Shown: piece by piece, positions 18,722-28,222 of the stretch
Numbering within the stretch: the stretch's first letter is position 1
Layout of the letters: the number at the start of each line of letters is the position of its first letter
Notes under the pieces: generated by a model
What the model was told of the DNA's origin: nothing
What the model saw: the letters and a program-made list of their open reading frames with translations, nothing else
Databases searched by the model: none
Made by a program: the position numbers and the translations under genes
Assembly: GCA_020832375.1 (NCBI GenBank)
Contig: JAFIEW010000024.1
Span: forward strand, 1 to 42,060
Length of the DNA stretch: 42,060 bases
From: Cyclobacteriaceae bacterium
GTDB taxonomy: Bacteria > Bacteroidota > Bacteroidia > Cytophagales > Cyclobacteriaceae
Direction of reading: 5' to 3'

Positions 18722-20105
18722 ATGCCTGAAGTACAATCACCTTTTGATCTTTCATATAATGTTCAGAAAAGATGTAGTGCTGAATAAAAGGTGTTGTTTT
18801 AGCGGGGGGGATGTTGTCGAGCATCTGAGGTATTTCTGATTCGATAATGCTTTCACTAAAAGTGTGGCCTTGGTAAACGCCGTTTTCTACATAAACGACG
18901 CTTTTCTCAATACTGGTTCTCCCTTTTCCAATGGCTACATAAGAGGCTCTCTGTGATCTCGCTTTTTCGATTCCTTCGGAAAGCCTTTGATTATAAGCTT
19001 TCACCTCTTCCTTACCGATGCAGGCGCCTTTACAAGCATTTACGGAGTAATCGTAACATTCTTGGGACACCTTTTGAATACCGCAAAGCTTAGGGCAAAG
19101 CTCATAAGAGCTGCATATTTGGTGTAAAAATTGCCTTCCTTCGGCAGCGCTATTGAAAGTAAAGATTATTGGAAGACCTTTCTTCCGTTTTACCAATTCT
19201 AGTATTTTGTATCCCATCTGGTTCTCATAGGAAATAACTGCCCAGAGTTGGGACGGCTTCTTTTGGGAGCGATTGTATTTAGGCCAATGTTTGTGAATTT
19301 CTTGAGACTCTCGGATGAACGCTATAAAATCATTCCCACAAAGCTCATAGCTCACGTTGCGCACTTCTTTCTGATAGGCCTGTTTCGTATAGGTTTCACT
19401 ACTACCACCAAAATGACTGTACACTCTTTTTTTTATATTTTTAGCTTTACCAATATAGATGGGCTGTGCTTTTTCATTGAGCAAATAGTACAGTCCGCAA
19501 CTTTCTGGTAGCTTTTCAAATTCTTCTTTATCCAAGTAATCAGGCAGGATAGCTTCTTTTGAATTTCTTTTGATGCTTTTTTGAATAATAGCCTGTGTAT
19601 CTTTTTCTAATAACAGCTGAAACAACACTGCCGTGGCATAAGCATCACCCATTGCTCTGTGTCTTGCTGAAATGTTGATCTTAAGATCTGAACATAAGCT
19701 TCCTAAACTGTAAGACCGGTGACCAGGAAGTAGCTTTCTACTCAGGCGCACTGTGCATAGTTTTGGTAAATTCAATTGAATGCCGCAGTCTTCCATCTCG
19801 GCCTTTACAAAGGTATAATCGAAATTGACACTATGAGCTACGAAGACAGCATTTTCAAGTAATTGATATACTTTTGGTGCAATTTCAACCCATGAAGGCG
19901 CATCAGCAACGTCCTCATCGTAAATACCATGGATACCTGATACATTGGCAGGAATTTTTCTTCCAGGGTTGATGAGGCTTTCAAAGGTCTCTGTGATATC
20001 GCCATTTTCTACAATTACTACCGCAATTTCAACCATACGATGTCCTTTGGCAAAACCGCCGGTAGTTTCGATGTCTACGATTGCAAATCTATTTTTTATC
20101 TTCAT
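18720..20105 (-). CDS. DEDDh exonuclease / GIY-YIG endonuclease fusion
   Basis: A 461-residue two-nuclease protein, probably in DNA repair. Residues 5-170 are a DnaQ-type 3'-5' exonuclease: D11 and E13 in IVDIETTGG, D96 in HSVNFDYTFV, and H149/D154 in ARHRAMGDAY (DEDDh set complete). Residues about 200-280 are a GIY-YIG domain as in UvrC/Cho: GLYYLL 204-209, YIG 217-219, R227, E266 and N278, all catalytic positions kept. The C-terminal third has a cysteine group (CPKLCGIQK, CYDYSVNACKGACIG) like the segment after the UvrC nuclease. UvrB-interaction and helix-hairpin-helix parts of UvrC are absent. Similar fusions are known in Bacteroidota and Actinobacteria. It is convergent with ftsZ and shares its terminator region. 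Confidence 0.88.
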   Translation of the reverse strand: MKIKNRFAIVDIETTGGFAKGHRMVEIAVVIVENGDITETFESLINPGRKIPANVSGIHGIYDEDVADAPSWVEIAPKVYQLLENAVFVAHSVNFDYTFVKAEMEDCGIQLNLPKLCTVRLSRKLLPGHRSYSLGSLCSDLKINISARHRAMGDAYATAVLFQLLLEKDTQAIIQKSIKRNSKEAILPDYLDKEEFEKLPESCGLYYLLNEKAQPIYIGKAKNIKKRVYSHFGGSSETYTKQAYQKEVRNVSYELCGNDFIAFIRESQEIHKHWPKYNRSQKKPSQLWAVISYENQMGYKILELVKRKKGLPIIFTFNSAAEGRQFLHQICSSYELCPKLCGIQKVSQECYDYSVNACKGACIGKEEVKAYNQRLSEGIEKARSQRASYVAIGKGRTSIEKSVVYVENGVYQGHTFSESIIESEIPQMLDNIPPAKTTPFIQHYIFSEHYMKDQKVIVLQA

Positions 20106-20319
20106 TTAGTTCTTATGAAAGTTATTAATAAAAAGCTATTTGGGCCTTTAAAGTTCGAACCAAGGGTGTGAATTTGCTTATGCGGTTAATAATGGTTATT
20201 GCTAAACAATGTTTTATGAAATTTCGTATTTGAAATGGTTTATATTGTAGAAACTCTCTATTTCTTTTAGATAGAAGCATTTTTTTAGTTAAATTGAAAA
20301 TCTTAACAAATCTACCATT

Positions 20320-22500
20320 ATGGGAAAAACGATTATCGTTTCAAACCGACTTCCGGTCAAGATAGAAATGAATGAAGGTCAAACCACTTTTACGCCGAGT
20401 GCAGGTGGACTAGCAACTGGACTAGGGAGTATATACAAGGAAGGACAGAATATTTGGATTGGCTGGCCAGGTATGTACTTGGATGACCCTGAAATGAGAG
20501 CTGAAATTATGATGGGCCTGAATGAGGAAAAAATGGCACCCGTTTTTTTGACTCAAGAAGAAATTGAAGATTATTATGAAGGCTTTAGCAATGAGACCTT
20601 ATGGCCTGCATTTCATTATTTTACACAATATATTACTTACAACAATAAATTTTGGGAAGCCTATAAAAAAGTCAACGAAAAGTTTTGTGAGGCCATCTTA
20701 AAGCGTGCGCAACCGGATGACACTATTTGGGTGCATGACTATCAATTGCTTTTACTTCCGCAAATGCTACGCGAGAAGCTGCCCAATGCGGCGATTGCCT
20801 TCTTCCAACATATTCCTTTCCCATCTTATGAAGTAATGAGAATGATACCATGGAGAAAGGAATTGCTCACGGGTATGATCGGGGCAGACCTCATCGGTTT
20901 CCATACTTATGATGATATGCGACATTTCCTTAGTGGCGTTGGTAGAATCGTTGGCTTACCTAGCGAGTCAGGATACATTCAAGCTGATAATCGTATCATT
21001 AACGTTGATTCATTTCCTATGGGTATAGATTATGATAAGTATTCTGAATCAGCAAAGTCTCCAGCTACCCTTGATCATATCGAGTCTTTTAAGCAATCCT
21101 TGGGGGATCAAAAGCTTGTTTTAACCATTGATCGTCTTGATTATAGCAAAGGAATCCCACAGCGGATTATTGCTTTTGAGGAGTTTTTAGAACGCTATCC
21201 CGAATATCATGAAGGGGCTTCATTGATCATGATCGTAGTGCCTAGTCGCGACAATGTGCCTGAATATAAGAAACTTAAGGAGGAGGTGGATGAATTAGTG
21301 GGGCGTGTAAATGGTCATTTTGGCACACTCAATTGGACGCCCATTCATTACTTTTATAGAAGTTTCCCCCTCGAGGAGTTGAGTGCTTTTTATCGGATGT
21401 CTGATATTGCGTTGATCACCCCACTTAGAGACGGGATGAATTTGGTGTGTAAAGAGTTTGTGGCCAGTAAAATTGATCAAAAAGGTGTATTGATACTTAG
21501 TGAAATGGCGGGTGCTTCAAAAGAGCTTTCTGATGCCATTTTAGTAAACCCCAATGACTCAGAAGAGATGGTCAATGCGCTTTATCGTGCCTTCACCATG
21601 CCTGAGGAAGAACAAATTCACCACAACCAAATCATGCAGCGCAGCCTAAAGCGCTACGACGTTTTTCAGTGGGTAAAGGTATTTATGGACCGATTAGATA
21701 AGGTAAAAGAAAAACAGGCCGACCTGACGAGCAAGGCGATCGACGATCGGTTGATTGAAAAAATCAAATCTCAATATGATGTAGCTGGTTCGAGGGTGCT
21801 GTTTTTAGATTATGATGGCACCTTGGTAGGTTTCCATAACGACCCTCAAAAAGCTGCACCTAATGCTGAGTTGATTGATCTACTGAATGTGTTGAAGAGG
21901 GATGAGAATAATAGAATTATCATTATCAGCGGTCGAGATCGAGATACTTTAGAATCTTGGTTGGGAGAAATTGAAGTAGAGATGGTTGCGGAGCATGGTG
22001 TCTGGATGAAATCACCAGGCGAGGATTGGGAGCTTGCAGCAGACTTCGACGCCTCATGGAAGGATGAAATTCGTGAAATCATGGAATACTATGTGCAGCG
22101 AACCCCTGGTGCATTTATTGAAGAAAAGCATCATTCATTGGTCTGGCACTACCGAAAGGTAGAAAGCGGCTTAGGTGATTTGCGTATGCGGGAGCTTTTT
22201 AGTCATCTGAAATATATGGCGAGAGGACAAAACTTGCAGGTGCTAGAAGGAAATAAGGTACTCGAAATTAAGCGGCCTGATATTAACAAAGGTAGAGCAG
22301 CCATGCGATTGCTACGCGATAAAAAATATGATTTTTCACTCGCAATTGGCGACGACTGGACAGATGAAGATACTTTTAAAGTGATGCCTGATGAGGCCAT
22401 TAGTATCAGAGTTGGGTACACCTACACTAATGCTAACTACAACATCAAATCTTACGAAGAGGTGAGAGAGCTGTTGAAATTGTTGGGTTCAAGTAGCTAA
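20320..22500 (+). CDS. otsAB: Bifunctional trehalose-6-phosphate synthase/phosphatase
   Basis: Makes trehalose from UDP-glucose and glucose-6-phosphate in two steps, cytoplasmic; an osmo- and stress-protectant pathway. The 726 residues are a GT20 synthase (about 1-465) fused to a HAD phosphatase (about 490-725). Synthase motifs: IIVSNRLPV at 5-13, WVHDYQLLLLP at 137-147, DRLDYSKG at 271-278 (R272, K277) and LRDGMNLVCKE at 369-379. Phosphatase motifs: DYDGTL at 497-502 with nucleophile D497 and acid D499, SGRD at 537-540, and GDDWTDEDTF at 677-686. All catalytic positions are intact in both halves, so both activities are expected, as in yeast Tps and many Bacteroidota. Monocistronic by position. 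Confidence 0.94.
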   Translation: MGKTIIVSNRLPVKIEMNEGQTTFTPSAGGLATGLGSIYKEGQNIWIGWPGMYLDDPEMRAEIMMGLNEEKMAPVFLTQEEIEDYYEGFSNETLWPAFHYFTQYITYNNKFWEAYKKVNEKFCEAILKRAQPDDTIWVHDYQLLLLPQMLREKLPNAAIAFFQHIPFPSYEVMRMIPWRKELLTGMIGADLIGFHTYDDMRHFLSGVGRIVGLPSESGYIQADNRIINVDSFPMGIDYDKYSESAKSPATLDHIESFKQSLGDQKLVLTIDRLDYSKGIPQRIIAFEEFLERYPEYHEGASLIMIVVPSRDNVPEYKKLKEEVDELVGRVNGHFGTLNWTPIHYFYRSFPLEELSAFYRMSDIALITPLRDGMNLVCKEFVASKIDQKGVLILSEMAGASKELSDAILVNPNDSEEMVNALYRAFTMPEEEQIHHNQIMQRSLKRYDVFQWVKVFMDRLDKVKEKQADLTSKAIDDRLIEKIKSQYDVAGSRVLFLDYDGTLVGFHNDPQKAAPNAELIDLLNVLKRDENNRIIIISGRDRDTLESWLGEIEVEMVAEHGVWMKSPGEDWELAADFDASWKDEIREIMEYYVQRTPGAFIEEKHHSLVWHYRKVESGLGDLRMRELFSHLKYMARGQNLQVLEGNKVLEIKRPDINKGRAAMRLLRDKKYDFSLAIGDDWTDEDTFKVMPDEAISIRVGYTYTNANYNIKSYEEVRELLKLLGSSS

Positions 22501-22672
22501 TATTTAGATAATTAAAACAAAAATAGTTAGTACTGTTTGCCGTTTTCATTATAGAGATCTTTTCACAAATAATTGATGATATACTTTTCATTTGCATCAG
22601 ATGTTATTAAAGGTAATTAAAGATTTGATTGATTAGGAGACAAATCTAAAACTATTGGAGAGAGTCAAAGCT

Positions 22673-22816
22673 ATGTTTAAATATCAGGAGCTTGATCCAA
22701 GAATTGAAGAAGAAATGATCTCTAGGGTTCTTGATTCTGAGAATGATATTATCGATGGGAAAACTTTTACAATTGATGAAGCAGAAGCTGAACTAAAGAA
22801 GAGGATTGGTTTATGA
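22673..22816 (+). CDS. Short antitoxin-like protein upstream of a broken toxin
   Basis: A 47-residue acidic protein (MFKYQELDPRIEEEM..., ending EAELKKRIGL). Its second half, with GKTFTIDEAEAELKKRI, resembles the C-terminal toxin-wrapping helix of short type II antitoxins that pair with RelE/ParE toxins. The ATG is preceded by GGAGAGAG. It lacks room for a DNA-binding domain, and no in-frame ATG lies upstream before the stop at 22634, so it may be a truncated antitoxin. Its stop overlaps the toxin start (ATGA), the usual coupled arrangement. Confidence 0.6.
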   Translation: MFKYQELDPRIEEEMISRVLDSENDIIDGKTFTIDEAEAELKKRIGL

Positions 22817-23120
22817 AGGTGTTACTTACCAAACAATCACTGAAACGTTTGGAAGAAGCCTTATTGTTTTATGGTGATGAATTAAGATTGCCGACTAATA
22901 GTATCATAAAAATTAAGAAAAGGCTATTGGAAAAAGTCAAGAGCTTGTCAAAAAATCCTTATTAAGGGTTAAAGTAAGCTTTATCTTGGCAAGCTCAATC
23001 AGGGCAATAGAAAGACTAATAGAAGGATATTTTAAAATTATCGACAGGATAGAGAACGGTATCATTTTTGTATTAGATTTTTCTGATATGCGCAATGCAC
23101 CCAACAAAATGAAGAGTTAG
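22813..23120 (+). pseudogene. RelE/ParE-family toxin, disrupted
   Basis: The first frame encodes 50 residues, MKVLLTKQSLKRLEEALLFY to SLSKNPY, a standard RelE/ParE N-terminus, and then stops (TAA at 22963-22965). From 23013 another frame continues with RLIEGYFKIIDRIENGIIFV and LDFSDMRNAPNKMKS up to the TAG at 23118-23120, which is the normal C-terminal half of the same family (compare the common RLIEGNYKIIYR). The region in between contains stops in the first frame. At least one frameshift and probably further lesions have inactivated the gene. Full length would be about 100 residues, as in the family. Confidence 0.8.
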
Positions 23121-23397
23121 AAATACAATTTGTTCACCTATTGTCTAGATTTTCAATCTAAAGACAAACTTCCGTCATAGTTTTTATCTAACGAGTGCTA
23201 AAGTTATTTTAAATTTAATTATCTATTTTATCTTTAACCGCTTGCCATACAATTCTCCCCTCATCCCTCGCTAAAAAAAAGAAACGAACCGACATTTGTC
23301 CTAGCTATTTTCCGTCAGTCAAAATATTAAAGGATTTTTAGAGAAATTGGTGTATCATGTATTTTGAAAATGCATTTTAAACCAAAACAGTATTCTT

Positions 23398-25035
23398 GTG
23401 AATAGAAGAGAATTTTTACGATTAGGCGGAATGGGTGCCGGTGCATTGGCATTTTCTGTACCCATTATCGGACGAGCGATCACCCCTGAGGAGGCGCTCA
23501 TACCTGTAGACGTAGCTTTGAAGAAGCGCCTTTCTGACATTGCGCTCAATGCGGCAACAAGCAAAGGTGCTACCTATGCAGATGTGAGAATTGGTAGATA
23601 CTTGAATCAATATTTATTTACTCGTGAAGATCGCGTTCAAAATGTGGTGAATAATGAGTCGTATGGCGTTGGAATTCGGGTGATTGTGAAAGGCACTTGG
23701 GGCTTTGCTGCTACGCACGATGTGACGGAAGCTGGTATTGCCAAGGCAGCTGAAAATGCTGTGGCCATTGCACTTGCCAATGCGAGCCTACAAGATGAAC
23801 CTGTTCAGCTAGCACCTGTAAAAAGCTATGGGGAAGTAGAATGGAAGACTCCTATCGAACAAAATGCCTTTGAAGTGCCTATTTCCGATAAGATTGACCT
23901 ATTGCTCGGGGCCAATGCGGCAGCCATGGAAAATGGTGCCAACTTTGTGAATAGCAATCTTTTCATGGTCAATGAGCAAAAATATTTTGCTTCTACCGAT
24001 GGCAATTATATCGATCAGGATATCCATAGAATATGGCCTACTTTTACTGTAACTGCAATTGACCCAAAAGAGGGTAAGTTTAAAACCCGCCAGGCGCTTT
24101 CTGCACCGATGGGTATGGGCTATGAATACCTGAAAGGTGCTGCGGCCGATAAGCTGGAAGGTCCTGAGGGGATTATTTTCTATAAAGATAGCTACGACTT
24201 CAAAGAGGATGCCACCATAGCAGCGAAGCAGGCCAAGGAGATGCTAACCGCCAAAAGTGTAGATCCTGGTAAATATACCATGGTACTAGAACCCAATCAC
24301 CTTGGCTTGACCATTCACGAGTCTGTTGGGCATCCGCTTGAGTTGGATCGTGTTTTAGGCTATGAGGCTAACTATGCAGGAACCAGCTTTGCTACCCTCG
24401 ATAAGTGGAAAACGCGTGATTTCGAATATGGAAGCGAGATCGTGAATTTATTTGCTGACAAAACACAAGCTAAATCTTTGGGAGCTGTCGGATACGATGA
24501 TGAGGGAGTGCCTACTAAAGAATGGGACTTGATTAAAGATGGCAAGCTGGTCAACTATCAGGCTATTCGCGATCAGGCACATATCATCGGTGAGGAAGAG
24601 TCGCACGGATGTTGCTATGCAGACAATTGGTCAAGCGTGCAGTTTCAACGAATGCCAAATGTGTCACTAAGACCTGGCAAGGAGAAGTATTCGGCCAATG
24701 AAATGATCAAAGATGTAGAGAAAGGAATCTTCATTGCTGGAAGAGGGTCATTCTCTATCGATCAGCAGCGCTATAATTTTCAGTTTGGCGGGCAGGTATT
24801 TTATGAGATCAAAGACGGTAAGATCGTCGGCATGATCAATGATGTGGCCTATCAAAGCAATACGCAAGAGTTTTGGAATTCATGCTCTAAAATTTGCGAT
24901 GAGAGCGATTACCGCATGTTTGGATCATTTTTTGACGGAAAGGGTCAGCCTTCACAAATCAGTGCGGTTTCTCATGGGTCATCTACCGCTCGATTTGACG
25001 ATGTGAATGTGATCAATACAGCGCGCAACATTTAA
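23398..25035 (+). CDS. tldD: TldD-type metallopeptidase with Tat-like signal
   Basis: A 545-residue member of the TldD/PmbA family (peptidase U62/M103). A GTG start is required, because a stop at 23365 closes the frame upstream. The N-terminus NRREFLRLGGMGAGALAFS resembles a twin-arginine signal (RR at residues 3-4), so export or a retained signal is possible. The zinc motif HESVGHPLE is present near residue 306, with both metal-binding histidines and the catalytic glutamate. The third ligand in E. coli TldD is a cysteine in a CGKxGQ segment near the C-terminus; here the equivalent place reads GSFFDGKGQPSQ, with Asp instead of Cys. The gene is 18 nt upstream of its TldE-like partner, with which it should form a heterocomplex. 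Confidence 0.88.
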   Translation: MNRREFLRLGGMGAGALAFSVPIIGRAITPEEALIPVDVALKKRLSDIALNAATSKGATYADVRIGRYLNQYLFTREDRVQNVVNNESYGVGIRVIVKGTWGFAATHDVTEAGIAKAAENAVAIALANASLQDEPVQLAPVKSYGEVEWKTPIEQNAFEVPISDKIDLLLGANAAAMENGANFVNSNLFMVNEQKYFASTDGNYIDQDIHRIWPTFTVTAIDPKEGKFKTRQALSAPMGMGYEYLKGAAADKLEGPEGIIFYKDSYDFKEDATIAAKQAKEMLTAKSVDPGKYTMVLEPNHLGLTIHESVGHPLELDRVLGYEANYAGTSFATLDKWKTRDFEYGSEIVNLFADKTQAKSLGAVGYDDEGVPTKEWDLIKDGKLVNYQAIRDQAHIIGEEESHGCCYADNWSSVQFQRMPNVSLRPGKEKYSANEMIKDVEKGIFIAGRGSFSIDQQRYNFQFGGQVFYEIKDGKIVGMINDVAYQSNTQEFWNSCSKICDESDYRMFGSFFDGKGQPSQISAVSHGSSTARFDDVNVINTARNI

Positions 25036-25053
25036 CCTTAGCCAATTATCAAT

Positions 25054-26370
25054 ATGTCTATATTATCAAAAGAAGAAGCAAAAAAGATTTTAGATCGTGC
25101 GCTTTCGCTATCGAAGGCCGACCATGTGGAGCTCAGTCTGAGCGGATCTAAAGGAGGAAATATCCGCTTTGCGCGGAATAATGTATCCACAGCAGGCGAA
25201 GAGAGTACAATTTCGTTGAGCATAAGCTCTAGTTTTGGCACTAAAACGGGTGCTACTTCGATCAATGAGTTTGACGATGCCTCGCTAGAGCGCGCTGTTC
25301 GTCGTTCGGAAGAGCTCGCAGGTTTCGCACCGGAAGATAGGGAGTTCATGCCGCCTCTGGAGCAGCAAGAATATGTGGAGTCTCGTAATTTTGTGCAGTC
25401 TACCGCAGATATTAACGCTGACTATCGTGCTAAAGTAGCGAAAGCTAATCTACTGCCTGCCAGAGAAGAGGGTGTAATCGCTGCAGGCTTTCTTCAAGAC
25501 GGAGAAAATTTTGTTGCGAGAGCTAATAGCGCTGGACTTTTCGCTTATGACCGGCGTACCAATATGGATTTTACCATCACCATGCGTACCGAAGACGGTA
25601 CAGGCTCAGGATGGGCGAGTCGTGACTTCAATGATGCCAACCTTTTCGACCCCGAGGAGGCCGCTCGAGTAGCCATTGACAAAGCCGTAGCATCAAGAGA
25701 GGCGAAAGCCATCGAGCCGGGTAACTATACCGTAGTATTGGAGCCTGCCGCCGCTATAGGACTCATCGGGCCTATGGTAAGAAGCATGGGTGCAAGGCAG
25801 GCCGATGAGGGGCGTAGCTTCCTCTCTAAAAGAGGTGGTGGTAATCGACTTGGCGACAAAATCGTGGATAGTCGTGTAAAAATCTACTCTGACCCGCAGC
25901 ATCCCATTGTGCCATCCAATATCTTCGATGGCTCAGGGCAGGCGATTAAGCCGATGACGTGGGTGGAAAATGGAGAAGTGAAAAATATGTTTTACAGCCG
26001 CTTTTGGGCAAAAGAAAAAGGTGTCGATCCTATTCCATTTCCTGGGTCTTTCGTGATGGAAGGCGGTAGCGCAACTACAGAAGAATTGATTAAAAGTACC
26101 AAGAGAGGGATTCTAGTGACCCGACTTTGGTACATTCGCTCGGTAGATCCGCAGACCTTACTCTACACAGGCCTTACTAGAGATGGTACTTTCTATATTG
26201 AAGATGGTGAAATCAAGTATCCGGTGAAGAACTTTAGATTCAACGAGAGTCCGATTATCATGCTCAACAATTTGGAAGAGCTAGGTCAGCCACAACGAAT
26301 CAATGGAAACATGGTGCCGGCAATGAAAATTCGTGATTTCACCTTCACGAGTTTATCCGATGCTGTTTAG
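25054..26370 (+). CDS. tldE: TldE/PmbA-like protein, partner of TldD
   Basis: A 438-residue TldD/PmbA-family protein without the HExxxH zinc motif, as in TldE, the non-catalytic partner that forms the substrate channel with TldD. Characteristic segments are IRFARNNVSTAGEE near residue 36, the glycine-rich middle (LSKRGGGNRLGDKIV) and the C-terminal MVPAMKIRDFTF. Unlike its neighbour it has no export signal, so if TldD is exported they could not meet unless TldE travels with it; more likely both remain together in one compartment. It is followed by a terminator, which makes tldD-tldE a two-gene operon. Confidence 0.88.
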   Translation: MSILSKEEAKKILDRALSLSKADHVELSLSGSKGGNIRFARNNVSTAGEESTISLSISSSFGTKTGATSINEFDDASLERAVRRSEELAGFAPEDREFMPPLEQQEYVESRNFVQSTADINADYRAKVAKANLLPAREEGVIAAGFLQDGENFVARANSAGLFAYDRRTNMDFTITMRTEDGTGSGWASRDFNDANLFDPEEAARVAIDKAVASREAKAIEPGNYTVVLEPAAAIGLIGPMVRSMGARQADEGRSFLSKRGGGNRLGDKIVDSRVKIYSDPQHPIVPSNIFDGSGQAIKPMTWVENGEVKNMFYSRFWAKEKGVDPIPFPGSFVMEGGSATTEELIKSTKRGILVTRLWYIRSVDPQTLLYTGLTRDGTFYIEDGEIKYPVKNFRFNESPIIMLNNLEELGQPQRINGNMVPAMKIRDFTFTSLSDAV

Positions 26371-26428
26371 GTTTTTGTTGGGATGAGAACGCTCTCAGAC
26401 CATCATTCCTTATATTGAGCCTATATTT

Positions 26429-26464
26429 CGAGCCACCTACCTTTTGGATGGGTGGTTCGTTTTT
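26429..26464 (+). terminator. Intrinsic terminator after tldE
   Basis: Stem CGAGCCACC (26429-26437) with GGTGGTTCG (26451-26459), one G-U pair, then a T-run at 26460-26464. It lies 58 nt after the tldE stop. Confidence 0.7.
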
Positions 26465-26519
26465 AATGGTACTATAATCAACAAATGTAATTTTAATTTA
26501 TCCTTCAATAGATTAGGCG

Positions 26520-27137
26520 ATGCAAGCTTTTACTTTCACAAGGATTCAGTATGATTCCGGCAATTGGGATACCGATCCTCGTATGCCGGCCAACCTGTTA
26601 CACTCTTTGGTAGAGTATACCCACATCCCCGTGAATCAAGAAGAGCGAGTGGTATCTTTGAGTGAAGATGATATTTTTACGGCACCCTTTACCTATTTGT
26701 CGGGTCATCGCTTAGTGGAGTTTTCTAAAAAAGAAGCAGACAATTTTAAGCGATATGTAGAGAATGGGGGCTTTGTATTTGCCGATGATTGCAACCATGA
26801 CATTGATGGTCTTTTTGCAGTCTCTTTTGAGCGACAGATGGCCAAGCTCTTTGGTAAGGATGCACTTCAAAAAATCCCCAATGACCATGAGATTTATTCT
26901 TGCTTCTTTGAATTTGAAGATGGGCCACCCACCGCCTCAGTGGAGCTCAATGGCTGGGGCGATGATTTGGTGCACGATTATTTGAAGGCTATCATCATCA
27001 ATGGAAAAATCGGAGTGCTCTATTCTAATAAAGACTATGGTTGCGAATGGGATTACGATTACCGCAATAAGCGATGGAGAGCCAAAGACAATACCAAGTT
27101 TGGGGTCAATATCATCGTCTATGCCTTGACGAGATAG
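26520..27137 (+). CDS. DUF4159-domain protein
   Basis: A soluble protein of 205 residues that corresponds to a free-standing DUF4159 domain: FTFTRIQYDSGNWDTDPRMP at the start, YLSGHRLVEFSKKEADNFKR, then GGFVFADDCNHDID and a C-terminal TKFGVNIIVYALTR. DUF4159 has a class I glutamine amidotransferase-like fold by family knowledge; no catalytic residues are obvious to me. There is no signal peptide or membrane segment, whereas many relatives have one. It is 110 nt upstream of moxR and in the same direction, and such genes are often linked to MoxR/DUF58 operons, so a shared role in envelope stress or protein assembly is plausible but unproven. Confidence 0.8.
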   Translation: MQAFTFTRIQYDSGNWDTDPRMPANLLHSLVEYTHIPVNQEERVVSLSEDDIFTAPFTYLSGHRLVEFSKKEADNFKRYVENGGFVFADDCNHDIDGLFAVSFERQMAKLFGKDALQKIPNDHEIYSCFFEFEDGPPTASVELNGWGDDLVHDYLKAIIINGKIGVLYSNKDYGCEWDYDYRNKRWRAKDNTKFGVNIIVYALTR

Positions 27138-27247
27138 GAGGCTTATGGAGCCGCTGAAATTATAGTGGTGGTGGAATGAGACTACTATCGTCATCCCCCG
27201 AAAAGAAAAAAATAAAATACCTAACAAAGTGATCAAGTAATAACGAG

Positions 27248-28222
27248 ATGAGCGATTCACAGGAAATAAAAGAACGAGTGGAACAAGATTTGAAGGCGCT
27301 GACGGCTTTTGAGCGAGAGGTAGACAAGGTAATTATCGGTCAGCAGCAGGTGCGCAAGGAGCTGTTGGCGGGGATGCTGGCAGGTGGACACGGCTTGCTG
27401 GAAGGAGTGCCGGGCTTGGCTAAGACATTGCTGGTAAAAAGCATGGCTGAGGCTGCGGGATTGAGCTTTAATCGGATTCAGTTTACCCCCGATCTGATGC
27501 CTTCTGATATATTGGGTACGGAAGTGCTTCACGAAGATGCTGTATCGAAAGAGCGAAGTTTCCGCTTTGTGAAGGGGCCTATTTTTGCTAATTTTTTGCT
27601 GGCTGATGAGATCAACCGAACGCCACCCAAAACGCAGGCAGCACTCTTGGAGGCCATGCAGGAGGGGCATGTGACCTATGGAGGGAAAAAATATGAGCTT
27701 CCGAAGCCTTTCTTTATTTTGGCTACTCAAAACCCGATCGAGCAGGCGGGTACTTTTCCACTACCTGAAGCTCAAACCGACCGGTTTTTGATTAAGACGG
27801 TGATTGACTATCCAACTGAGCAGGAGGAGCTTGAATTATACGCATCTCTAGCTAAAAAGCAGGACTCGATCAGTCAAGTGCTCGATGAGGAGGTGATTAA
27901 TCGCCTTAAGGAAAGAGTAAAAGAGGTTTTTGTACCAGAGGAGCAACTATCTTATGTGCATCGGGCGGTGCGCTCTACCCGACCTGAGAGCGGAAATGAA
28001 GCTTGTAAAAGATGGATCAGCTGGGGTGCAGGACCGCGAGCAGGTATTGCATGGATACGTGTAGCGCAAGCATTGGCTTTAGTTTCAGGCAGCTATGTAG
28101 TGGAACAATCTCACTTGGATGAGGCGATGCTTCCGGTGCTGCGACATCGTGTGCGATTGAGCATGGAGGCTGAGGGTGAAGGGATGAAAATAAGGGAAGT
28201 GCTACAAGAAGTAATCGCTTGA
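27248..28222 (+). CDS. MoxR-family AAA+ ATPase
   Basis: A chaperone-like AAA+ ATPase of 324 residues. Walker A is GVPGLAKT at 53-60 and Walker B is LLADEINR at 117-124; the sensor segment ILATQNPIEQAGTFPLPEAQ and DRFLI follow, as in all MoxR proteins. Length is normal. MoxR proteins act with neighbouring DUF58 and VWA proteins, usually to insert cofactors or mature envelope proteins. Here the DUF58 gene begins in the moxR stop codon, so the pair is translationally coupled. Confidence 0.93.
   Translation: MSDSQEIKERVEQDLKALTAFEREVDKVIIGQQQVRKELLAGMLAGGHGLLEGVPGLAKTLLVKSMAEAAGLSFNRIQFTPDLMPSDILGTEVLHEDAVSKERSFRFVKGPIFANFLLADEINRTPPKTQAALLEAMQEGHVTYGGKKYELPKPFFILATQNPIEQAGTFPLPEAQTDRFLIKTVIDYPTEQEELELYASLAKKQDSISQVLDEEVINRLKERVKEVFVPEEQLSYVHRAVRSTRPESGNEACKRWISWGAGPRAGIAWIRVAQALALVSGSYVVEQSHLDEAMLPVLRHRVRLSMEAEGEGMKIREVLQEVIA

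Noticed and set aside
26379-26392. The 14-mer TGGGATGAGAACGC also occurs inverted at 41105-41118
   Set aside because: Several shared 14-mers are expected by chance in a window of this size on both strands; flanks do not match and no element boundary is visible.
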